From NCBI GenBank assembly GCA_003024175.1, contig MDYQ01000264.1, positions 1 through 34,537 on the forward strand: a DNA stretch of 34,537 nucleotides, given 5' to 3'. Shown here in pieces: positions 27,903 to 34,537 of the stretch. Both the position numbers and the translations under genes were made by a program. How positions within the stretch are numbered: the stretch's first letter is position 1; every line of letters starts with the position of its first letter. The notes under the pieces are model-generated. The model worked only from the letters and a program-made list of their open reading frames with translations. It searched no databases and had not been told where the DNA came from. Source of the DNA: Planoprotostelium fungivorum. Taxonomy: Eukaryota; Evosea; Variosea; Cavosteliida; Cavosteliaceae.

Positions 27903-29124
27903 TCACACGCACATGGCCTGGTTCATGTTCTCCTGGTGAAGCTTCTCCATGATCTGTCTCTGCAACAGATCTTGCTCCAACACGGATCTCATGTTGTTGT
28001 TGTACACTCCTTCCACGGGTGCCACGTTGTTGTAGCCTTGTACGTTATTGTTGTAGCCTTGTACGTTATTGTTGTAGCCTTGTACGTTGCTGTAGCCTTG
28101 GGTGGGGTTGCTGTATCCCTTCATGACGTTACTGTATCCTCCTTGTACGATGACATCGTTGTTGTATCCCTGCATGATGATGGGCTGTTGAGCTACAGGT
28201 TGTGTCACCACGGTAGGGGCAGCCTGTTGAATGGCACCCAACTGCGATGATGAGAAGAGAGACACGATGAGATGACGATGAGGAAGATAAAAAGAGATAC
28301 ACGAAGAGAAGATGATGATGGTGAAGCAGAAGAGTAGACACCTTTGTGAGCTGTTGCTGTCTGTGCAGCATCATGAGAGTGGCCCACTCCATCATTTGCT
28401 TCTGATCGTCAAAGGCCAATTTGATGCGATTGAAGGTGACAGGGTTATCGATGTAGAGACCGTTCTTCTTCTTCCCCGAGTTCTGTTCCGCAGCGAAGGT
28501 GGAGTAGGTCAAGTCCATTCTGCGCTCGTAGAACTCATCGTTGGCCTTCTTCCTCGTGTACAGGTACTGGTTCTGAATCGACAGAGTTCGACGCTTCCAC
28601 AATAATCTTCCCTTCACCCACGCCTCGATCGTGCGGATGGGCTCGGCGAGCACCTGCTCATCTCAGTCTTTCCTCGGTCTTCTCTTCACCTCTTGTGCGG
28701 GTGCTTGAGTCAGGACGGTCTTCTCGACTAAGACGGGCTGTGCTGAGAGAGGTGCTGCTAAGGGCTGCGCTGCGATGGTCTCGATGGGCTGAGCGATGAC
28801 TGTCTCACGAACAAGCAGAGGTTGAGCCAGAGCCTGACTCAACGTCAGAGGTGTCGAACCCTTCTCTCTTTCAGTGGAGGAGCAGCCATCGAGAGTCGCA
28901 CCTGTTCGACGGGGTAGGTGACAGTCTGGGAAGAGAAGGTTCCTTGATTCGTTTGGGTGGGGAGCATTCCAAACTCGCTGAGGATGCGACTGGTCGTTGC
29001 TGCATCAGCGATCGTGATGGGACCCTCGATGGTTCCTGGAGCAGCTGGTGGAAGACTGGCGCGGTTCTGAGCTACATCAGTTTTGCATCTCAAAACAAGA
29101 ACTCACGTAAGCAGAAGAAGACAT
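27903..29124 (-). CDS. PH-like domain protein with QGYNNN repeats
   Basis: Starts at ATG 29124 (MSSSAY) and ends with TGA at 27903-27905, in five exons. Order: a Pro/Thr-rich N-terminus (ASLPPAAPGTIEGPITIADA), an Ala/Gln/Pro-rich linker (VIAQPIETIAAQPLAAPL), a probable PH domain (IEAWVKGRLLWKRRTLSI, QYLYTRKK, then FDDQKQMMEWATLMMLHRQQ as the C-terminal helix with its conserved Trp), and a Gln/Gly/Tyr/Asn repeat tail (VQGYNNN three times within a longer QGYSN series). It ends LEQDLLQRQIMEKLHQENMN, a short coiled coil. PH domains bind phosphoinositides or proteins. The repeat tail is prion-like in composition. The fourth intron (about 100 bp) is longer than usual. The family is otherwise unrecognised. 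Confidence 0.75.
28027..28101 (-). repeat. 21-bp tandem repeats coding VQGYNNN
   Basis: About three near-perfect 21-bp units (plus strand TGTTGTAGCCTTGTACGTTAT), with degenerate units on both sides coding QGYSN. Identical at the DNA level, so expansion is recent. Confidence 0.85.
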
Positions 29125-29343
29125 GTGTGTCGTTGGTTTCTGTCTCGAATTAGAAGAGGATGGAACGAGTGACCTACTGATAAATAAGACGTGCGTGTTG
29201 TTGTTGATGAGAGTGTGTGAAGGCTCGAGATATTGCGCTCAGCAGTTCCATCTGAAATCTCGCATCATTTTTTCAAGACAATAAAACACCCAAATGCTGT
29301 TGTAATCAGGGCTGATCATCTCGAATTGAGACATCATCGGGTG
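29125..29343. promoter_or_regulatory. Divergent promoter region, PH-like / CWF19L2 genes
   Basis: 219 bp between divergent starts. No clear TATA box; assigned by position. Confidence 0.35.
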
Positions 29344-32027
29344 ATGGAGGACACTACGGAAAGAAGACACAAGGAAAAGAAAGAAAAGAAGGACAAGAAG
29401 GATAAGAAGAGCAAGAAGGACAAAAAGGATAAGAAAGATAAGAAACACAAGAGGAGGAGAGAGGACGAACCAGTGGAGGAAGTATGGGAGGAAAAGAAGG
29501 TGAATAATCGTATGCATAGTACTGGCTTAGATTTGATCGCCTCTTTTCCTAAGACGCAATGCAGGTGGATGTCCCCGCGGCTCCTGAGCCAAAGAGAGAA
29601 GACTGGATGTTAGCTCCCCCTAAACGTGATGGTCAGGTACTGATTTTGAAACGCGCAGGAGACTGAAGAGGAGACACAGGTGACAGACTTTCTCGGTAAC
29701 ATATTGGGAGGAAGGAAGAGAGAGGAAGAAAAGAAGACGGAATCAGCAGTAGAAGTGAAACACGTAGCGGCAACAGGAGAAGAGCCGGTGGGAAAGACAA
29801 CTGTGGGAGATGGAGGTGCCTCATGGAGGGCACGAGCGTTGAAGAGAGCGAGAGAAGCGGCAGAAAGTGAAGGAAGAGACGTCTCTGCTGTAGTCAAAGA
29901 GAGATGGTCCAGCGTTGAGGTGTTCTCCCACAAACTTGACGTAATCTGAACCATATCAGGAACTTGCGAAGAATGCAAGAGATGACACAGGGGATAGGAG
30001 GAGGGATGGTTATAGAAGAGAAAGAAGAGATGATAGAAGAGGAGGAGATGACAGAAGAAGAGAAGATGATAGAAGAAGAGACGACAGAGGAAACGATAGA
30101 AGAGATGACAGAAGAGAAGAGGATAGAAGAGAGGATAGGAATAGAGAATTCAGCAGACCCAGAGAAAGGTGAGAGAGGGAAGAGAATGAATGATGAAAGG
30201 ATTAGTACCCAACGAAGAGAAAGTCCACCGAGAGAAGGTGAGAGTGTGAAGAGGATGAGAGAATGACAGAGAGGAAGGAGGAAGCAGAGAGTACCTCAAG
30301 ACAGAGAGACCAACGATGCAACAACCCTCTCTCAGCAGAGAATTACGTGTGGGCGTCGAACACAGAGTGAGTTGGAGTGAATCATCCATGAACGTTGAAA
30401 TGTTGACCCACACGAAAGGAGGAGAAGAAAGAAGAGATACCATCCGTACAAAATCAAAAGTTCTCCTCTGCGATACCGACATTATTTCCAGAAGCGAGGG
30501 CTGCACCCACCTTCGAAGACGATCTGCCACCTCCCAATATCATCGCCTCCAAGTGAAAGTCTCTTCTATTTCACCCCTGACCATCTCACAGGTTACTGAA
30601 AGCAAAGATGGGAGGAAATCAAGAGCAGATCGAAATACTGGAGAAGCAATTGGAGGAGGCCAAGCGCAGAGCAGCCTACACGGAACAGGTGAAGAGGAAC
30701 AGTGATGTGGAGAGACTGAGTGAGCAGGTGGTCAGTGGATTAGATGAGAACGGAAGACCCATCATGGGATACACAGAGAGCGAGGGAAGATTGACCAGGG
30801 CACCCACCAGCAGGAAAGGAATCAAAGTGGATGATATCAACTCGGATGGTACGAGGAGTCGCTACTTCAAAGATGACGATGTCTCTCTCGATGTGAGTCA
30901 CCCCTCTGATGCATCTCACCCTTCCAGGAGCTGGTAGCCAGAGAGAAACTGGGAAGGAAAGACAACTACGACGAGTGAGTCATGGAGAGAGGAAGGACTG
31001 ACAGAGGACAGCCACCACGCCAAGTACATCATGAACAAGGCAGGGTTCAAGAACACCGACACAGAGACGGCGTATGATGAGATGTCGGTAGATCAGTGGG
31101 AGGACAAGAGGAAGGGAAAGTCTGCAGAGAAACAGCAGCAATTCCAGAGGAATCAGGCCATCAAAGGTGAAGACAAGAGGAAGAGGATGGAGTGACACGA
31201 TGCAGCACACAATCGACACCAGAAGTTACTGGACACCTGTTGGTTCTGTTACAAGGACAATCCAAAGTTGGAGAAGAATCTCATCATCGCCCTGGGCAAC
31301 TACACGTATCTGGCCCTACCGAAGAGGGGCACCCTCACACCCGGACACTGTCTCATCGTTCCCATGGATCACGTTGTGTCCATCAACACTCTCGACGAGG
31401 AAGTCTGGAACGAAATGACAGTGAGTCTATTTTAATTTTATAGACTACGTGGCTCACACGAGCAGTTGTGGTTCAAGTATCTCACTCGAATGTTCGCTGC
31501 AGAGAAGAGAGAGCCAGTGTTCACTGAGGTGAGGAAGAGAAGAGAGACGAGGGAGAGGGGATGACGGAGAGCAGGTGGCGACGGAGCTGAAGAAGAGTCG
31601 ACACACGTTCATCGAGTGCATTCCCCTGGAGAAGAGGGATGCAGAGCAGGCACCCATCTTCTTCAGAAAGTCCATCCAGGAGTCAGAGAGCGAATGGGCC
31701 CAGCACAAGAAGCTCATCGACACGAGAGGAAAGACCATCCGCAGGAGTGTTCCTCCCAATTTCCCCTATTTCTCCGTCGAATTTGGTGAATCGGGAGGGT
31801 ATGCTCACGTCATAGAGGACGAGAAGAAGTTCCCCAGGAGCTTCGGAAGGGTGAGGAGGGAGAAGAATGTGACTGATGGAGTGCAGGAAGTCATCGCTGG
31901 ATTCCTCGATCTGGACCCGGATGTGTGGATGAGGCCTCACAACGACACACCCGATGAATCCAATCAGAAGATGAAAGAGTTTTTAGAAAAGTGGGAACCG
32001 TTCGATTGGACCATGCAGCTAGAATAG
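29344..32027 (+). CDS. CWF19L2: CWF19-like protein 2, spliceosome/lariat-associated factor
   Basis: Cwf19/CWF19L2 belongs to late spliceosomes and intron-lariat handling with Dbr1. About 15 exons can be joined from ATG 29344 to TAG 32025-32027. Order: a Lys/Asp N-terminal tract (29371-29452, KDKKDKK type), KREDWMLAPPKRDG, FLGNILGG, a disordered region with an extended Arg/Asp alternation (about 29970-30160), PSVQNQKFSSAIPTLFPEA, ILEKQLEEAKRRA, SRYFKDDDVSLDELV, then the CwfJ N-terminal part (HNRHQKLLDTCWFCYKDNP, with HIT-like GHCLIVPMDHVVSIN), the CwfJ C-terminal part (HTFIECIPLEKRDAEQAPIF, SVPPNFPYFSVEFGESGGYA, HVIEDEKKFPRSFGR, EVIAGFLDLDPDVW), ending FDWTMQLE. Cys and His ligands are present. 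Several introns in the low-complexity half have alternative acceptors. Confidence 0.92.
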
Positions 32028-32368
32028 ACACTCGTATGACCAAATTGACGTGCTCTGTATCGTCTTGACATGCGATGGGTATGAAGATAGAGGGGAGCTG
32101 CTCTGCTATTACAAATGTGATCAGTTTACGACTTGGAATTCCGCCAGGAGGCGACATGGTGATCCTTTTACATATTATTATGTAAGGCTTGTCAAGTAAG
32201 GAGATTTCCCCCTTGTGAGCCCTATCAGTTTCCGCGGCGTCGTGCTGCGCGATCCCCAGAATAGAGAAATTTCGTTCGTTTTGTAACGCAATAACCGTGG
32301 GAGTGTTCTGCTTCTAACGACATCACACAGACACGACCAAACACGACCTCACGCCCGACTGTTACAAG
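32028..32368. other. Intergenic region, 341 bp
   Basis: 3' flank of CWF19L2 and 5' flank of the kinase gene, both on the plus strand. A TATTATTATGTAAG stretch lies near 32175. No gene or structured RNA recognised. Confidence 0.5.
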
Positions 32369-33522
32369 ATGGACGTGGAGGGGACGAGAGTAGAGACGAT
32401 GGAAGACTATCTAATCGGGGAGACCATCGGAGAGGGAACGTTCAGCAAGGTCAAGTTGGGTATCCACAAAGAATCGAGGCGGAAAGTGGCTCTGAAGGTG
32501 AAAGATGTTACACGATGACCTCCGATCGCTGAGATGATATAAGTTTGTGCAATTGGATATCATCGAGGCGACCATCGGGATGGAGCAGTTCAGAAGAGAA
32601 ATCGAAATTCACTCTCAGATGAACCACCCCAACATCGCAAAGTTATACTCCGTCATCGACATACCCGAACAGAAGAAGACATGCCTCGTCGTAGAGTTCG
32701 TACAGGGGAAAGACATGTTAGACACTATATTGGACCATCCGGGTGGGAGACTCCCCGAGAAACTGGTAATCCGACTCCACATCACAGCTTCTCATCGCCG
32801 CAGGCCTCCTCCTATTTCAAACAAATCGTTCAAGCCGTCCAATATCTACACGAGAATGGCATCACCCACAGGTAAGTCGTACCCTCCGTCCTCGCTGAGA
32901 GTGGCAGGGACCTCAAACTGGAGAACATTTGTGTGGAGCAAGATGTGTGCAAACTGATCGACTTTGGATTTGCCAATTACTACCAACCGGGGTTCAGTAT
33001 GCGGACACCCTGCGGCTCTTCCATCTACGCCGCTCCAGAGGTTCTCATGCGAACCAACTACTCTGGACCCAAGGCCGACGTGTGGTCACTGGGGGTGATG
33101 CTCTACTCCATGGTCTGTGGGAAGGTGCGTCCTCCACATCTTCTCTTCTGAGTCCATCAGATACCGTGGGAGGGTAACAGCGTCAACGAACAGCTCTATT
33201 CTGCCACCAGGGGGGAGTGGTCTCTCATTCCCTCTGCCTCTGTCAACGTACAGAACCTCCTCTTGGGTATGTTCCATTCTCTCCATCACACTGTACTATC
33301 ATCACTGTACTATCATCACATTGTACTATGTATAAGACTGCTGTGTCAATCAGAATCCATAGTGATGAGCTGAGCTGACTGAGAACAGGATGTCTGGAGG
33401 TATCAGCTGAGGGCAGGATGGGGATATTGGATGTCAGTGAACACTCGTGGGTGTCTGCAGAGCTGGTCAAGAGAAATTTTGGTGGTTCGTTCAAAAAGAT
33501 GATGAGAAAGATTGTGGCATAG
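32369..33522 (+). CDS. CAMK/AMPK-like serine/threonine kinase
   Basis: Six exons (32369-32497, 32544-32765, 32804-32871, 32908-33124, 33161-33266, 33389-33522) give 291 aa, nearly only kinase domain. Glycine loop GETIGEGTFSKVKLG, ATP lysine in RRKVALK, catalytic loop GITHRDLKLENICV, LIDFGFANYY, then TPCGSSIYAAPEVL, the activation-loop Thr-Pro-Cys-Gly motif typical of AMPK/SNF1/MARK relatives, and YSGPKADVWSLGVMLYSMVC. All catalytic residues are intact, and the Thr before PCG is the usual activation site of upstream LKB1-type kinases. There is no UBA or KA1 tail. The fifth intron (122 bp) contains short CTGTACTATCATCA repeats. Substrate is unknown. Confidence 0.92.
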
Positions 33523-34023
33523 AAGTGAGGGAAGGGATGAGTCACAAATTAGGTGGACGGCAATAAATTGTACATGTATTTCTATCTTCTTTCAAAATCT
33601 TCTACTTGCTGAGCATCATATAAAAAGGGAATATTATAGTGGATTTATCTACAACTCAACACTGGATGCTTGCTTCCTGTGATCAGTTTGTAAATTCTCT
33701 GCAAAACATTTGTAAGCTTCTGTGTGCCTAATTTTTGAAGAAACACATTCAATGCAAAAGAAGGGTGGTGGCTAAGAGGCAGGAATTATACGCAACATTT
33801 TCTAAATCGCATTTTGGCCTCTGAACACTATAGTATGATGCATTGTGCTCTGAAAGTACTCTATGTGCTGTTGGATTGATTTTTTGAAAAGTTTTTTGGT
33901 ACTCTTGGTGATGATTTTTACAAAAAGCTAAATAGCAGAAGCGATTTAGCTCTGATATTGGGAGTGCTTAAGCGATATCGCTCTGCAGAGGAATCAGATG
34001 ATCCATAAACTATGCACTTATGG
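33523..34023. other. AT-rich intergenic region with inverted repeat arm
   Basis: Markedly more AT-rich than its neighbours and without gene-like frames. Contains the left inverted-repeat arm at 33763-33795 and a smaller CTAAATCGC/GCGATTTAG inverted pair inside the loop. Probably debris of mobile elements. Confidence 0.55.
33763..33795 (+). repeat. Inverted repeat, left arm
   Basis: 33 bp beginning GGGTGGTGGCTAAGAGGCAG and ending TTATACGCAA. It matches the reverse complement of 34042-34074 at 31 of 33 positions. The arms are 246 bp apart. Confidence 0.92.
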
Positions 34024-34537
34024 TCACAGATTGATCCCATATTGCGTATAAACCCTGCCTCTTAGCCACCACCCCCGTGTCGTTGAGGGTGCAAAGTTCA
34101 ACCAACTGTACTCGTTAACATTTGACAATGTTATCACAAGTAGTGGTTTCACCTGAGAACAAGCTCTAGGTACCATCGTCACTGCCAGGCTACAGGGAGC
34201 GTGGGCGTTGTTGACTCGATGACCCTCACAAGCTTTCTCGGTGAAGATGGGGTAGAAGTTGTTGGACGCCTTCACGTCGGGATTGTGGACCTGCAGCCAG
34301 TTCTTTCCGAGAACTACGTGCATTCCCCCCAGGTCCAAGATGTCGAACTTGAAGGTCTCCACGTGATCGATCACCAAACCCGAAACACAGTGTAGCCACC
34401 TCCCTGACTTCATTGAAGGGTTTGCCATTCGCGCCAATGGGATGGTACGGGTGAGGATGAGGCAACACTTCTATGGCGTAGGACCTGGCCACAGACGGGG
34501 TGATGTAGCTCACGTCTGCTCCTGTATCGATGAGCAC
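34024..34537 (-). mobile_element. Retrotransposon protease remnant, frameshifted, running off the edge
   Basis: The minus strand at the right edge codes a retropepsin-like start, LIDTGADVSYITPSVA, with the catalytic DTGA. The downstream part, FDILDLGGMHVVLGKNWLQV and HNPDV, is the Ty3/gypsy-type region after the protease, but it lies in another frame. The two frames meet at about 34373-34386, so a one-base change breaks the reading frame. No reverse transcriptase follows; the frame ends at 34024. I call it a decayed Ty3-like fragment. Its 5' side continues beyond the window. Confidence 0.8.
34042..34074 (-). repeat. Inverted repeat, right arm
   Basis: Reverse complement matches 33763-33795 at 31 of 33 positions. 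It lies inside the 3' part of the retroelement-derived frame, so the left arm may be an inverted duplicate of element sequence. Confidence 0.92.

Noticed and set aside
29637-29658. 22-bp intron in CWF19L2
   Set aside because: A 43-bp intron ending at 29679 keeps the same frame and matches local intron size.
1-34537. Bacterial contig or operon-like origin suggested by bacterial-type IMPDH and sirtuin
   Set aside because: Both genes have GT-AG introns of the same size class as the eukaryotic genes around them.

Overview
This is a stretch of a compact, intron-rich eukaryotic nuclear genome. Nearly every gene is cut by short introns, mostly about 36-60 bp, with GTGAG-like donors and CAG/TAG/AAG acceptors. 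Exon joins were made by hand from reading frames and family motifs, so individual splice sites are inferences even where the gene identity is firm. Amoebozoa, for example a protosteloid amoeba, is my best guess. The main clue is a homeodomain-ankyrin protein like Dictyostelium Wariai, supported by very high gene density and short intergenic gaps. This placement is an inference.

Layout, left to right. 1-5.6 kb: 3' end of IMP dehydrogenase (+), a sirtuin (+), a small membrane protein (-), an unrecognised propeller-like protein with a C-terminal coiled coil (+), and a non-RD protein kinase (+). 5.7-12.2 kb: a CEP41-like protein with an inactive rhodanese domain (+), a small GATA plus PHD-like zinc-finger protein (+), an O-methyltransferase (-), a TOM1/THH1-type seven-helix membrane protein (+) and a glutathione S-transferase (-). 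12.4-18.2 kb: a His-rich coiled-coil protein (-), a PI4K-gamma-like lipid kinase (-), a tentative small gene (+) and a USP12/USP46-type deubiquitinase (-). 18.5-23.8 kb: a LIM-domain protein with a long charged coiled coil (+), whose locus contains a pentamer repeat, an 80-nt pure purine run and an assembly gap; a homeodomain-ankyrin protein (-); methylmalonyl-CoA epimerase (+); and translation factor eIF1A (+). 23.9-34.5 kb: a protein with five TFxP-type motifs (-), methionine sulfoxide reductase B (-), a PH-like protein with QGYNNN repeats (-), spliceosomal CWF19L2 (+), a CAMK/AMPK-like kinase (+), and at the right edge a frameshifted retroelement protease remnant (-) beside a 31/33-nt inverted repeat.

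The genes do not form a pathway; the window is mostly housekeeping plus regulatory genes. Shared themes are nucleotide, NAD, redox and propionate metabolism (IMPDH, sirtuin, GST, MsrB, MCEE), signalling (two kinases, lipid kinase, TOM1-like protein, deubiquitinase) and cytoskeleton or centriole (CEP41, LIM protein, perhaps the TFxP protein). The layout is dominated by divergent pairs with short shared promoters (about 40-250 bp, one 537 bp) and convergent pairs, two of which end within 4-11 bp of each other. I saw no rRNA, tRNA, CRISPR array or prokaryotic operon. The least explained items are the TFxP-motif protein, the homeodomain-ankyrin and GATA-PHD architectures, and the inverted repeat next to the retroelement remnant.
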